Origin: Melioribacter sp.
GTDB lineage: Bacteria > Bacteroidota > Ignavibacteria > Ignavibacteriales > Melioribacteraceae
Direction of reading: 5' to 3'
Length of the DNA stretch: 44,280 nucleotides
Assembly: GCA_003155655.1 (NCBI GenBank)
Contig: PMDS01000062.1
Span: forward strand, 1-44,280
The position numbers and the translations under genes are program-made. Below are positions 25,771-34,973 of this stretch, one piece after another. The notes beneath the pieces are model-generated. The model was given only the letters and a program-made list of their open reading frames with translations, did no database searches and was not told where the DNA came from. Numbering within the stretch: the first letter of the stretch is position 1; the number at the start of each line of letters is the position of its first letter.

Positions 25771-27359
25771 TGAAAAAGATTTTTGTTGAATTATTATTCG
25801 TAACTGTTTTTAGTGTAATTTCATTAGCACAGCCCCTGCCTGTAAATTATGAATTAGGAACCAGCCGGCTTGCTAAAGTTGCTGACGCGACACCAGCCAG
25901 TAATTCAATTGAAAGGATCCTTATCCGGGATAATACAATTTGGTTGGGAACTGGCAATGGTTTAAGCAAATCTACAGACAACGGAACTACCTGGACTAAC
26001 TATTACAAATCCAGTGTTTTTGGAGAAGAAGGTATTTCCGCATTAGGTTATTACAACGGCACAATTTGGGCGGCTACTTGGCATTCTATTGATCTTGGCG
26101 GTGGACAAATTGATGGACAGGGAAGCGGTTTGAAATACTCGACTGACCAGGGTCTGTCATGGACATCAATAACTCAACCGGTTGATGATCGGGGTGATTC
26201 GAGTGTTGTTTATGGTATTAACAAATTGAGAGCTTTACCAGTTACCGCTACACAACAAAATTTTACTCACAGCATTGGTTTTACAAAAAATGCAATTTGG
26301 ATAGCTAGTAAAGCCGGCGGTTTAAGAAAATCTACAGATAATGGAAAAACCTGGCAAAGGGTTGTTCTCCCACCTGATTATCTTGATTCTATAAAACCTT
26401 CCGATACTCTTCATTTTTCTATGCAGGTAACTGCAGGAAAATTTGGACCCGAAGCATATGACAATTATGAAGCTTTTTCGATTCTTACCGTTGATGATAA
26501 TACAATATACGTTGGAACTGTTGCGGGAATAAATAAAAGTACTGATGGCGGTATCAGCTGGATTAAATTTAATCACACAAATCAATCGAACCCTATTTCG
26601 GGAAATTACATCTGGTCAATGAGTTTGAACGAATATGATAACTCGATATGGGCATCAACATGGAGAGCAAATTCTTCAATGGAATTTAACTGCATAAGCC
26701 GTTCTCAAGACGGTGGTAAAACATGGAGTAATTTTTTAACCGGCGAACAAGCCAGGGAAATTAATTTTAAATATTTAGGAACATCTGGGAGCTACATTGG
26801 AGCAGATATTCTTGCAGCAACTATGAATGGATTATTTAGAAGCAGCAATAACGGAACATCATGGATTGCAGCGCCTCAAATTAAAGACGATAATTCCAAC
26901 TCTACAATTAACACAAGTACCTTTTTATCTGTTAAAACTAATAGAAGATCAGATAACTCAACAGATATTTGGATTGGTACCGATAACGGACTTGCCCGAT
27001 TAAATGAAACTACAGGATTTTGGACTGGCAGCTGGAAAGTTTTTCTTGCATCAACAAATTTAGCTGCTACAACTGATTCTTATGCATTCCCAAATCCTTT
27101 TTCACCAAACAGACAGGTTGTAAAGATTAAATACTCTACAACTGAATCAGCAAGTGTTACAATCAGGATTATGGATTTTGGTATGAACCTGGTTAGGACT
27201 GTAATTCAAAATGCACAGCGGGTTGCAAAGAGTCAGCAGCTTGAAGTATGGGATGGCAAAGATGGTAACGGCAGGATTGTTCCTAATGGTGTTTATTTTT
27301 ACAGAATTGATTTAGGTTCCGGTAATCCTTTATTCGGAAAAATTATGGTGCTAATGTGA
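25770..27359 (+). CDS. Secreted BNR-repeat propeller protein with Por/FlgD-like sorting domain
   Basis: 529 residues. Signal peptide 1 to 20 (ending SLAQ). At least six Asp-box (BNR) loops of the form S-x-D-x-G-x-[TS]-W occur: KSTDNGTTW (67), YSTDQGLSW (122), KSTDNGKTW (186), then KSTDGGISW, RSQDGGKTW and RSSNNGTSW, as in sialidase-type propellers, with no sialidase active-site evidence. The C-terminal 90 residues are a Por/FlgD-like domain (YAFPNPFSPNRQ, VWDGKDGNGRIVPNGVYFYRI, GKIMVLM), the T9SS class of surface anchoring. It overlaps its neighbours by one base on each side. Confidence 0.88.
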   Translation: MKKIFVELLFVTVFSVISLAQPLPVNYELGTSRLAKVADATPASNSIERILIRDNTIWLGTGNGLSKSTDNGTTWTNYYKSSVFGEEGISALGYYNGTIWAATWHSIDLGGGQIDGQGSGLKYSTDQGLSWTSITQPVDDRGDSSVVYGINKLRALPVTATQQNFTHSIGFTKNAIWIASKAGGLRKSTDNGKTWQRVVLPPDYLDSIKPSDTLHFSMQVTAGKFGPEAYDNYEAFSILTVDDNTIYVGTVAGINKSTDGGISWIKFNHTNQSNPISGNYIWSMSLNEYDNSIWASTWRANSSMEFNCISRSQDGGKTWSNFLTGEQAREINFKYLGTSGSYIGADILAATMNGLFRSSNNGTSWIAAPQIKDDNSNSTINTSTFLSVKTNRRSDNSTDIWIGTDNGLARLNETTGFWTGSWKVFLASTNLAATTDSYAFPNPFSPNRQVVKIKYSTTESASVTIRIMDFGMNLVRTVIQNAQRVAKSQQLEVWDGKDGNGRIVPNGVYFYRIDLGSGNPLFGKIMVLM

Positions 27360-28354
27360 TGAAAAAAATATTTCTTATAATTTTGTTTGCTGCCGCAAAT
27401 ATTTTTGCACAAGCGCCAATTACTGAATTGAACAGTATGCCCGGGGCTTTCAGCAGAATGGGCTTTGGAGCACGTGGTATGGGAATGGGCAATGCAATGT
27501 CTGCCGTTAAAGATGGCGCGCTTGTTTCATATTATAATCCGGCATTAATTACATTCCAGGAAGGAAATTCATTTCAAACTTCTTATTCAATTCTTTCTCT
27601 TGATAGATCATTAAATTTTCTAAGTTTTACACGCAAGTTTGAATTCGGTACGAAGACAGATTCGGATGGAAATTCCAAACCGCGTTCTACAGCGGGTATT
27701 AGTGTAGGAATAATTAATTCAGGTGTATCAAACATTGATGAAAGAGATGACTCAGGAAATAAAACAGGTGATTTATCAACTTCTGAAAACCAGTTTTTTA
27801 TCGCGCTTGCAAACCGCTTTTCCGAAAAATTATCAATTGGTATTGCATTCAAATTTTATTACTACAAACTTTACGATAATTTTTCTTCCAGCGGACTTGG
27901 ATTTGATTTAGGTGCGTTATACCTGGTCAATGATGAATTGTCTGTTTCATTTATGTTAAGTGATATAAATAGTAAATACACATGGGATTCATCAAAATTG
28001 TTTGGGCAGGAAGGCATTATCACTAATAATAAATTTCCATTGTTAAAAAAACTTGGTTTTGCATATAAATTCACTGAAGAAAAAATTATTGCTTCCGCAG
28101 AAATTGAAAGTAGTAATGCAGGATCAAATATTATTCGTTTTGGCGGTGAATATAATATTTATGAAAATTTATTTTTGCGTGCAGGGTTAGATCGATTAAA
28201 TCTCAGTAATAAGTATGACCCGGTACATCCTTCATTTGGATTTTCATATCTTTATGCATTGAACTCGGTAAAGCTTGGCATTAATTATGCTTTTGTCATT
28301 GAACCATATTCTTCAAGTGATCAACATATAATAGGTATTAACGTAAACTTCTAA
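27359..28354 (+). CDS. PorV/PorQ-like outer-membrane protein, paralogue 1
   Basis: 331 residues from the ATG that overlaps the previous TGA (TGATG); a GTG one codon earlier is also possible. Signal peptide to about residue 18 (NIFAQ). The family mark is GFGARGMGMGNAMSAVKD then SYYNPALITF. The rest is FadL-type barrel strands ending HIIGINVNF. In T9SS organisms PorV shuttles cargo on the outer face and PorQ-type proteins are related. It is followed by a second paralogue after 9 bases. Confidence 0.88.
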   Translation: MKKIFLIILFAAANIFAQAPITELNSMPGAFSRMGFGARGMGMGNAMSAVKDGALVSYYNPALITFQEGNSFQTSYSILSLDRSLNFLSFTRKFEFGTKTDSDGNSKPRSTAGISVGIINSGVSNIDERDDSGNKTGDLSTSENQFFIALANRFSEKLSIGIAFKFYYYKLYDNFSSSGLGFDLGALYLVNDELSVSFMLSDINSKYTWDSSKLFGQEGIITNNKFPLLKKLGFAYKFTEEKIIASAEIESSNAGSNIIRFGGEYNIYENLFLRAGLDRLNLSNKYDPVHPSFGFSYLYALNSVKLGINYAFVIEPYSSSDQHIIGINVNF

Positions 28355-28363
28355 AAGAATAAA

Positions 28364-29260
28364 ATGAATAGAAAAATAATTTATTTATTATTGGCAGCAA
28401 CAAGTTTATTTGCACAATCAGCTGGCAACTCAGGATTGTCATTTCTCAAATTTGGATTTGGCGCGCGTAATGTTGCAATGAGCGATCTAGGTGTGGTTGC
28501 TGTGAACGATTTAACTGCATTAAATTATAATCCTTCGATGCTTGCGGTTAATAATAAAACCCAGTTGACGTTCAGCCATAATTCACTTTTCCAGGACTTA
28601 AATTCGGAAATGTTCGCAGGAAGTTTTTCTGCTCTTGGATTACCCGTTGCAATTGGTGTAAATGCAACAAACATTGCTGATATCGAAATCCGCACTAAAC
28701 CCGGCGATCCGGATGCAACATTCACAGCCCATTATTTTGCGTCAAGTATTTCTACTGCTTTCAATATTTTTGAAAAATTTTATTTCGGTTTATCTGCTAA
28801 ATATCTTTACGAAAATTTATATAGTGATAATTCTGATGGCTGGGCTTTAGATCTTGGAGCTAACTACCAGGGCTTAATTGATGGTCTTTCTGTCGGAGCC
28901 TCAATCCGAAATCTTGGTTCAATGAATGTTTTAAGAGGTGAATCTACAAAGCTGCCTGCTGATTTACGCTTAGGCGCAGCTTATAATTTTTCTGTTAAAA
29001 GTACAAGGATGGATTTTACTGCTTTAGCCGGATTTCAAAAATACACTTTAGAAGATGGTTCTCATTTGCATATTGGCGGTGAAGTAATTTATGATAAGAT
29101 GTTTTCTTTACGTATTGGATTTGCCAGCGGTTATGATTCAAAAAGTATTTCTACAGGTTTTGGAATTTTATGGAATGGAATCAATCTTGATTATGCATTC
29201 GTTCCGGTAAAATATGGATTGGGTGACTCACACATTATTTCTTTGACATATACTTTTTAA
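28364..29260 (+). CDS. PorV/PorQ-like outer-membrane protein, paralogue 2
   Basis: 298 residues. Signal peptide to about residue 18 (SLFAQ). KFGFGARNVAMSDLGVVAVND and LNYNPSMLAVNNKTQL align with the same N-terminal motif of the preceding gene, but the GxG core is changed to ARNVAMS. It ends HIISLTYTF, a barrel closing strand. Last of the four-gene surface run. One of the pair may act in secretion while the other serves the partner lipoprotein; not testable from sequence. Confidence 0.88.
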   Translation: MNRKIIYLLLAATSLFAQSAGNSGLSFLKFGFGARNVAMSDLGVVAVNDLTALNYNPSMLAVNNKTQLTFSHNSLFQDLNSEMFAGSFSALGLPVAIGVNATNIADIEIRTKPGDPDATFTAHYFASSISTAFNIFEKFYFGLSAKYLYENLYSDNSDGWALDLGANYQGLIDGLSVGASIRNLGSMNVLRGESTKLPADLRLGAAYNFSVKSTRMDFTALAGFQKYTLEDGSHLHIGGEVIYDKMFSLRIGFASGYDSKSISTGFGILWNGINLDYAFVPVKYGLGDSHIISLTYTF

Positions 29261-29282
29261 TTAATTATTAATCATATCGAAA

Positions 29283-29603
29283 TTGAATTCTGAAGTATCA
29301 AAACCGGAGAACAAATTTGTTTTTTTTGCTGTTCCGGAATATTTTCTACTAATAATTTTATTCTCCGCTGCTTTAATAAAAATTATTTTCTTCAACGGAC
29401 TTATCTTTTCTGATGATTCTTATTACAATTGGTTCGCATTTCTTGGAAGTAGTTCATCTCAACAAAACTATCTCGGTTACCCTATATTCTTATTAAGAAG
29501 TTTCTCAACTCTATTTACATATCTTTTTTACCAATTGTTTGGATATAACGAAATAGATGAATTAAAAAGCAGGGTTATCATTTCCCCAAACTGGAGGACA
29601 TGA
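29283..29603 (+). pseudogene. Truncated membrane glycosyltransferase (N-terminal remnant)
   Basis: The frame opens at TTG 29283 and codes for about 106 residues. FFNGLIFSDDSYYNWFAFLG and NYLGYPIFLLRSFSTLFTYL look like the first membrane segment and acidic loop of GT39/ArnT-like integral membrane glycosyltransferases, which run to 450 residues or more. The similarity ends near FGYNEI; the last residues (SRVIISPNWRT) look like random coding. No matching continuation exists downstream, so a deletion is likely. No clear ribosome-binding site. Confidence 0.5.
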
Positions 29604-29668
29604 ATTCTGAAAAATATAAGTTGATTAGTCTAATTGGACAGTTTCAGACTTATGAGAAGACAAAATAA
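29600..29668 (+). pseudogene. 22-codon open frame with strong ribosome-binding site, probable gene remnant
   Basis: GGAGG (29593-29597) sits just before ATG 29600, and the frame codes for MNSEKYKLISLIGQFQTYEK plus TK and stop. It may be the beginning of a longer lost gene (the wording is loosely like the N-terminus of a MarR-type regulator) or a leader peptide. Its first 11 bases after the A (TGAATTCTGAA) repeat those at 29284-29294, the start of the upstream remnant. Confidence 0.3.
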
Positions 29669-29747
29669 GTATTTGTAAAATTATAGTTATTAATCATAAA
29701 TCATTTATTTTTGGATTTAAAATTTATCTTAAAGTTGAGTCTCCTTC

Positions 29748-30707
29748 ATGGAAATTATTGAATACTCTGATGTATGGAAAGAACGATGGGATGATTTCGT
29801 CCTTAATTCTAATAACGGTACAATGTTCCATCTTCAAAAATTTTTCGATTATCACACACCAGGAAAATTTAAATTTAACCATCTAATACTTTTAAAGAAT
29901 AAAAAAATTACTGCATTATTGCCCGGCCGGCTTAAAGATGGAATTTATGAATCCCCAATTGGGGCAAGTTATGGTTCAATAGTTACAAAAGACGTAAAAT
30001 TTGCTGAAGCTATTGAAATAGTCTCTGGTTTGCTCGAGTATGGAAGGGCTAATAGTATAAGGGAATTTGAGTTAACCCCTGCACCAATGATCTATGAAAC
30101 TCATCAGAATCAAAATTTGGAATTTGCTATGAGATGGCTTGGATTTAATTACAAACTTCATTACATCTCAAGCGGCATTAAATTGAACAAAGGTGATGAT
30201 TACCTGTTACGTTTTACACCAACAACGCGTAGAAACGTACGGAAAACTTTCCACATACCTGAAATGCGTGTTGAGGTAAATGAACGTTATGATGAATTCT
30301 ATCCAATTCTTGTTGAAAATAAAGCAAAACATGATGCTAAACCAACTCATTCTTATGAAGATTTACTGCGTTTAAAACAATTAATGCCTAACAATCTTAA
30401 ATTATTCATGGTCTATGTTAGAGAAAAACCAATCGGCGGATCTTTAATGTTTTATGCAAATAAAAATGTTGCTCTTTGTTTTTACAATATGATGCTGTAT
30501 GAATACGCGGAATTTAAACCAATGCATAGAATTATGTATGAAGTTGTTAATGACGCAACTGAACATGATTTTTCTTATGTTGATATAGGGGTCTCACAGG
30601 ATACAAAAGCAGAAAATCCTATGACCCCCAGTATGAGCTTGATTGAATTCAAAGAACAGTTTGATGCAAAAACTATTATGAGAAATACTTTCACAATTAA
30701 ATTGTAA
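29748..30707 (+). CDS. FemAB/GNAT-fold acyltransferase-like protein
   Basis: 319 residues. The pattern is that of FemAB-like tandem GNAT proteins: FHLQKFFDYHTPGKFKFNHL near residue 25, ALLPGRLKDGIYESP, SPIGASYGS, the Arg-rich FTPTTRRNVRK, and the second half with KLFMVYVREKPIGGSLMFY and VDIGVSQDTKA. Members attach amino acids to peptidoglycan or acyl groups to surface glycans. The next two genes are glycosyltransferases, which favours polysaccharide or LPS modification. No signal peptide. No good ribosome-binding site. Confidence 0.82.
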   Translation: MEIIEYSDVWKERWDDFVLNSNNGTMFHLQKFFDYHTPGKFKFNHLILLKNKKITALLPGRLKDGIYESPIGASYGSIVTKDVKFAEAIEIVSGLLEYGRANSIREFELTPAPMIYETHQNQNLEFAMRWLGFNYKLHYISSGIKLNKGDDYLLRFTPTTRRNVRKTFHIPEMRVEVNERYDEFYPILVENKAKHDAKPTHSYEDLLRLKQLMPNNLKLFMVYVREKPIGGSLMFYANKNVALCFYNMMLYEYAEFKPMHRIMYEVVNDATEHDFSYVDIGVSQDTKAENPMTPSMSLIEFKEQFDAKTIMRNTFTIKL

Positions 30708-30719
30708 AAAAATAAAATT

Positions 30720-31847
30720 ATGGTTCATAAAAAAAAAGTCTGTATTTCATTTCTTGGTAACGCTCTTAATGATTCAAGGATCACTAACTTAAGCAATTCC
30801 CTTAAAGGGGATGGCTGTAAGATATCAGTTATTGGGTTTGAGTGGTTCATTTCATCAAAAGATTATTTTGATGACGAGATAAAAATATTCAAGCTTGATA
30901 AAGGGAAAATAAGTTTATTATTTTATCTGAATTTTTCCCTTATCCTTTTGCGGGAACTAATTTTTACTAAGGCGGATATTTATTTTGCAGAGGATATTTA
31001 TACGCTGCCGTTTGTTACAATAATTGCAAGAGCGAGACGTGCAAAAATCTACTATAACAGCCGCGAATTATATCCTTTTATTGGCGGGTTAAGAAATCGT
31101 CCAAAAATCCAATCGCTTGTAGCAAAAATTGAAAAATATTTTATTAAGAAAGTTGATATTGTCTTGACAACAGGGAAATTAGATTCTGAATTTCTTGAAA
31201 AATATTATGGAATTAATAATACTCTTGTTATCAGAAATATCCCTCTATATCAACAGCCTCTCTTAAAAATAAATTTCAGAAAGTTATACAATATAGCCGA
31301 TGATAAAATAATTCTTTTATATCAGGGGGTACTTTTGGAAGGGAGGGGAATACCACTAATATTAAAGACAATGTCGAAATTACCGCAGACATATTTAATC
31401 TTATTGGGAGATGGCGAGAAAAAGAAGAATTTTCAGAAACTGGCAGTTGATTTAGGGATTTCTAACCGTGTAATATTTGCCGGAACTATCCTGCAGAAAG
31501 ATTTAATTAATTATACTGCCGGTGCCGATGTTGGGCTTTCATTAATTGAAAATATTAGCATAAGCTATTACCATGCTTTACCCAATAAGTTATTTGAATA
31601 TATAATGGCAGGACTGCCGGTTCTATGCAGCGATTTACCTCAAATGAAAGTGATTATTGATAATTACAACGTTGGTGAAAGTATAAATATTGAAGCTGAG
31701 GATAATATTCTAATTGTTTTAAAAAAGTGGATTGATGAACCGAATCTTTTATCTGATTTTAGAAAAAATTGTGCCTTAGCTGCAAAGGAATTAAACTGGC
31801 AGAAAGAGTATAAAGATGTGAGAAGGCGACTTTTGGATTTTGCATGA
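30720..31847 (+). CDS. GT4-type (GT-B) glycosyltransferase
   Basis: 375 residues in the GT-B fold. The N-domain has KVCISFLGNALNDSRITNLS and ADIYFAEDIYTLPF with the conserved YYNSRELYPF. The C-domain has LLYQGVLLEGRGIPLIL, YLILLGDGEKK, VIFAGTILQKDLINY and the nucleotide-sugar site NKLFEYIMAGLPVLCSDLPQ (E-x7-type). It transfers a sugar to a lipid-linked or LPS acceptor in the cytosol. Encoded 12 bases after the FemAB-like gene; the heptosyltransferase-like gene begins one base after its stop. Confidence 0.9.
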   Translation: MVHKKKVCISFLGNALNDSRITNLSNSLKGDGCKISVIGFEWFISSKDYFDDEIKIFKLDKGKISLLFYLNFSLILLRELIFTKADIYFAEDIYTLPFVTIIARARRAKIYYNSRELYPFIGGLRNRPKIQSLVAKIEKYFIKKVDIVLTTGKLDSEFLEKYYGINNTLVIRNIPLYQQPLLKINFRKLYNIADDKIILLYQGVLLEGRGIPLILKTMSKLPQTYLILLGDGEKKKNFQKLAVDLGISNRVIFAGTILQKDLINYTAGADVGLSLIENISISYYHALPNKLFEYIMAGLPVLCSDLPQMKVIIDNYNVGESINIEAEDNILIVLKKWIDEPNLLSDFRKNCALAAKELNWQKEYKDVRRRLLDFA

Positions 31848-31848
31848 T

Positions 31849-32862
31849 ATGGAAAAACAAAAGAGAATATTAATTGTTAGACCGGATAGAATTGGAGACG
31901 TCGTACTTTCTACACCTCTTCCACGGGAAATTAAAAAAAAATATCCAAATAGTTTTATTGCTCTTCTTTTAAGGAAATACACCCGGGATATTTATTTCAA
32001 TAATCCCCACGTTGATAAAATTATCTTAATTGATGATTATAATGATAACTCACTCGAATCCTTTTTCAAGAATGCTAATGAAATCAGAAAATATAAATTC
32101 ACCCATTCGCTAACGCTTTTACCAACAGAAAGAATAAACTATCTCTTATTTTTTGCCGGGATTCCTTACCGCATTGGAGTAGGGCATAAGTTTTACCAGT
32201 TTATGACGTTTTCCCGTTATGTAGACCGGAAAAAATACATTCCACTCAGACATGAAGCTGATTATTGTATGGACCTTGCAAGAAAAATTGGGGTGCAAAC
32301 TGATAACCTTGACGCCGAGATATTTTTAACTGATGATGAGAGAAAAAATGTTAGGAATATAAAATCAAGATTATTAGGTGATAAAAAATCATTAATTGGA
32401 GTACATATTACAAGCGGGAACTCCTCACCGAACTGGCAGCTGGATGAATATAAAAAATTAATATTGAAATTAATTCGGCAAAAGGATTTTAAGATTGTGA
32501 TAACTGATAATAAGGTACCGGAACAGCTATCAGGAATTTCTGACATAGAATATCCCAACGTTGGTAAGTCATTGAGGGAGTCAATAGTAAATTTTGCAGC
32601 GCTAGATATGTTAATTTCAGCAAGTACAGGGCCAATGCACTTAGCTGCGGCATTAAAAATAAAAACTATTTCTATGTTTTGCCCCTTAACAGCTTGCTCG
32701 CCTAAACTTTGGGGCCCATTAGGCAACGAAAGTAAGATAATTCTTCCGGATGAGAATTATTGCAGTACGGTCTGCCCCGGTGATCCTAAGAAATGTTCTT
32801 TTTCCGGAAATGGGGGAATTGATTCGGAAAAAGTATTTAATGAAATATTAAAATCATTCTAG
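31849..32862 (+). CDS. GT9 (heptosyltransferase-like) glycosyltransferase
   Basis: 337 residues from the ATG at 31849; an upstream TTG overlaps the previous gene. N-terminal ILIVRPDRIGDVVLSTPLPR is the usual GT9 opening, then the Ser-Pro region IGVHITSGNSSPNWQLDEYK, and SASTGPMHLAAALKIKTISMF with the ADP-heptose site and the final GPLGNESKIILP. It adds heptose or a related sugar to the LPS core. Third gene of the glycan run. The SRP RNA promoter begins 7 bases after its stop. Confidence 0.92.
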   Translation: MEKQKRILIVRPDRIGDVVLSTPLPREIKKKYPNSFIALLLRKYTRDIYFNNPHVDKIILIDDYNDNSLESFFKNANEIRKYKFTHSLTLLPTERINYLLFFAGIPYRIGVGHKFYQFMTFSRYVDRKKYIPLRHEADYCMDLARKIGVQTDNLDAEIFLTDDERKNVRNIKSRLLGDKKSLIGVHITSGNSSPNWQLDEYKKLILKLIRQKDFKIVITDNKVPEQLSGISDIEYPNVGKSLRESIVNFAALDMLISASTGPMHLAAALKIKTISMFCPLTACSPKLWGPLGNESKIILPDENYCSTVCPGDPKKCSFSGNGGIDSEKVFNEILKSF

Positions 32863-32869
32863 CAAGTTT

Positions 32870-32897
32870 TTGCAAGGGCATATAATTTTTCTATATT
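32870..32897 (+). promoter_or_regulatory. Promoter of the SRP RNA
   Basis: TTGCAA (32870-32875), 16-base spacer, TATATT (32892-32897). Transcription would begin near 32903, consistent with the start of the conserved RNA. Confidence 0.6.
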
Positions 32898-32910
32898 AGC
32901 ACCCCAAATT

Positions 32911-33006
32911 TTGCCAGGCCCAGACCGGCGAATTGATACCCAACCCCGTGAGGTCCGGAAGGAAGCAGCGGTCAGTATTTAATTCGGGTGGTTGAAGGCT
33001 TGGCAT
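32911..33006 (+). ncRNA. ffs: Signal recognition particle RNA (4.5S type)
   Basis: The apical domain IV is unmistakable: CCCCGTGAGGTCCGGAAG and GGAAGCAGCGGT, at 32945-32971, contain the Ffh-binding symmetric and asymmetric loops and the tetraloop. The ends TGCCAGGCC (32912-32920) and GGCTTGGCA (32997-33005) pair to close the rod, and a T run (33005-33012) terminates it. Size about 95 bases matches the bacterial small SRP class. It works with Ffh/FtsY in co-translational insertion of membrane proteins. Confidence 0.97.
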
Positions 33007-33026
33007 TTTTTTATTATTTAGAATTT

Positions 33027-33047
33027 GGTATCACAATCTGTGATACC
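33027..33047. terminator. Bidirectional hairpin between ffs and uvrC
   Basis: Perfect arms GGTATCACA (33027-33035) and TGTGATACC (33039-33047) around ATC. It is placed just after the uvrC stop on the minus strand and after the ffs T run. Confidence 0.7.
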
Positions 33048-33053
33048 ATCTAA

Positions 33054-34880
33054 TTAATTTTCTTTAATATTATGATAATATTCTGAAATTAACTTTGCCT
33101 TTGCCTCACCAATTATTTCGGCTAGTTTTGGTACATCAGTCTTTTTAATTTCATCCAAACTGAGTTTTTCCAAAAGTTTCTGTGCAACTTTTTCACCAAT
33201 TCCTTTTATCTCAAGCAGTTCACTTGTAAATGTCCTTTTACTTCTGCGTTCTCTATGGAAAGTAATAGCGAAGCGGTGTGCTTCATCTCTTACATGCTGC
33301 AGAAGCTTTAAGCTGGATGATGTTTTGGGTATTGACTGGGCTTCAGGCTCGTTTGGAACGAAAACCTCTTCCAGTCTTTTTGCCAGGCCTATAATCTCAA
33401 AATTTTTAATCCCTAAATTTTGTAAAGTCTCAATAGCGCTTGAAAGCTGCCCTTTCCCGCCATCGACCATAATTAAATCCGGCATCGGCAGTTTTTCTTC
33501 AAGCACCCTGCTGTAGCGTCTTCCAATTATCTCCTGCATGCTGGCAAAATCATCAGGACCTACAACAGTTTTAATTATATATTTACGGTATAAACTTTTT
33601 TTAGGTTTTCCGTCAACAAAAACAACCATGCTTGCTACAGCATCACTGCCTTGCAGATTGCTGTTATCAAAACATTCAATAACTCTTGGAATTTTTTTCA
33701 AGCGTAAATCCCTTTGCAAGGCAGAAAGTGCATAAGGAACGCTCCCTTCCTTTTTCATTTTTTGCAATTGTATTTCCTTTAATTGGAAAAGTGCATTTTG
33801 CTTGCACATATTCAAAAGTGATTTTGCTTCACTCTGTTTTTGCGGGATTACAAACTTGCATTTTTTTATGGCTTTTGTATTAAGCCATTCCAAAAGTGAA
33901 TCGGAATCTTCAGGCTCAGTATCAATTATAATTTCTTTAGGTACTTCAACAAATTCGGTGTAATAATATTTTATAATCGCTGAGTATATTTGTTTCTCAT
34001 CTTCATTTTCTTCACACGATAGATTGAGCTGCCGTTTGCCAACTAGTTTGCCTGATCTTATGTTAAGAACAGTTGCCGAGACGTCTTTTCCTTCAAATGC
34101 AGCGCTGATTACATCCCGGTCTTCCATATCAGATGATATTATTTTTTGTTTAGAGGAATACACTTGCAGTTGGTCAATTCTATCACGTAACGCTGCCGCT
34201 TCTTCAAATTGAAGATTTGCAGATGCTTTCTCCATTTGAGATTTGAGTTCTTCAATCAGTTCATCAGTTTTACCGCGTAAAACCTTTATAACCTGGTTGA
34301 CCATTCCATTGTAGTGAGCCTGCGATACTAATCCTTCACATGGTCCTTCGCATTTCTTAATATGATAATCCAGGCAGACCTTGAATTTTTTCTTTTCTAC
34401 AGCTTCTTCAGTTATGTCCAACTTGCAGCTTCTGATTTTAAAAATTTTATTCATTAGACTTAAAGAATTTTTCATGTTTTTAACTTCTGTATATGGGCCA
34501 AAATACTTTGATCCATCTTTGATGACATTCCGGGTTGGGAAAATCCTCGGGAAAAGTTCATTGGTAATTCGAATGTAAGGGAATGATTTATCGTCTTTAA
34601 GTAATATGTTGTAACGTGGTTTAAGTTCTTTAATAAGGTTGTTTTCAAGTACCAGCGCTTCAATTTCAGAGTCAGTCATGATAAGCTGCAGATCAAAAAT
34701 CTTTGAAACAAGAATAGCTGTTTTAGGAGAGTCAACATTTTTCTTAAAATATGAGCGAACCCTGCTTCTTAAACTTTTTGCCTTGCCTACATATATAACT
34801 TTGCCTTTCTCGTTAAAAAATTGATAAATGCCGGGCAGGGCAGGCAGAGCTTCAAGTTTATCTTCTAAAATCTGATTCAT
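33054..34880 (-). CDS. uvrC: Excinuclease ABC subunit C
   Basis: 608 residues from the ATG at 34880; a TTG nine bases upstream is also open. GIY-YIG nuclease domain at the start (LPGIYQFFNEKGKVIYVGKA), Cys loop KVCLDYHIKKCEGPCEG, UVR domain NLQFEEAAALRDRIDQLQ, RNase H-like endonuclease domain VIECFDNSNLQGSDAVA with IMVDGGKGQL, and a C-terminal helix-hairpin-helix (LLEIKGIGEKVAQKLLEKL). UvrC makes both cuts around the lesion found by UvrA/UvrB. Stands alone in this window, 39 bases before the glgC terminator. Confidence 0.97.
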   Translation of the reverse strand: MNQILEDKLEALPALPGIYQFFNEKGKVIYVGKAKSLRSRVRSYFKKNVDSPKTAILVSKIFDLQLIMTDSEIEALVLENNLIKELKPRYNILLKDDKSFPYIRITNELFPRIFPTRNVIKDGSKYFGPYTEVKNMKNSLSLMNKIFKIRSCKLDITEEAVEKKKFKVCLDYHIKKCEGPCEGLVSQAHYNGMVNQVIKVLRGKTDELIEELKSQMEKASANLQFEEAAALRDRIDQLQVYSSKQKIISSDMEDRDVISAAFEGKDVSATVLNIRSGKLVGKRQLNLSCEENEDEKQIYSAIIKYYYTEFVEVPKEIIIDTEPEDSDSLLEWLNTKAIKKCKFVIPQKQSEAKSLLNMCKQNALFQLKEIQLQKMKKEGSVPYALSALQRDLRLKKIPRVIECFDNSNLQGSDAVASMVVFVDGKPKKSLYRKYIIKTVVGPDDFASMQEIIGRRYSRVLEEKLPMPDLIMVDGGKGQLSSAIETLQNLGIKNFEIIGLAKRLEEVFVPNEPEAQSIPKTSSSLKLLQHVRDEAHRFAITFHRERRSKRTFTSELLEIKGIGEKVAQKLLEKLSLDEIKKTDVPKLAEIIGEAKAKLISEYYHNIKEN

Positions 34881-34929
34881 GTCATCCAATAAATTGTATT
34901 ACTAATAAATCACTATATAAATTTAAAAC

Positions 34930-34958
34930 AAGAAAGGCTGGCGTTACCAGCCTTTCTT
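34930..34958. terminator. Terminator after glgC, 12-pair stem
   Basis: Arms AAGAAAGGCTGG (34930-34941) and CCAGCCTTTCTT (34947-34958) around CGTTA. On the minus strand it follows the glgC stop at 34974 and is followed by a T-rich run. Confidence 0.92.
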
Positions 34959-34973
34959 AATACAAAATAGCTT

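Noticed and set aside
25770-27359. Sialidase
   Set aside because: Asp-box loops alone occur in many propellers; the arginine triad of sialidases is not visible.
32262-32726. 154-codon minus-strand frame inside the GT9 gene
   Set aside because: Shadow of a clear heptosyltransferase-like gene.
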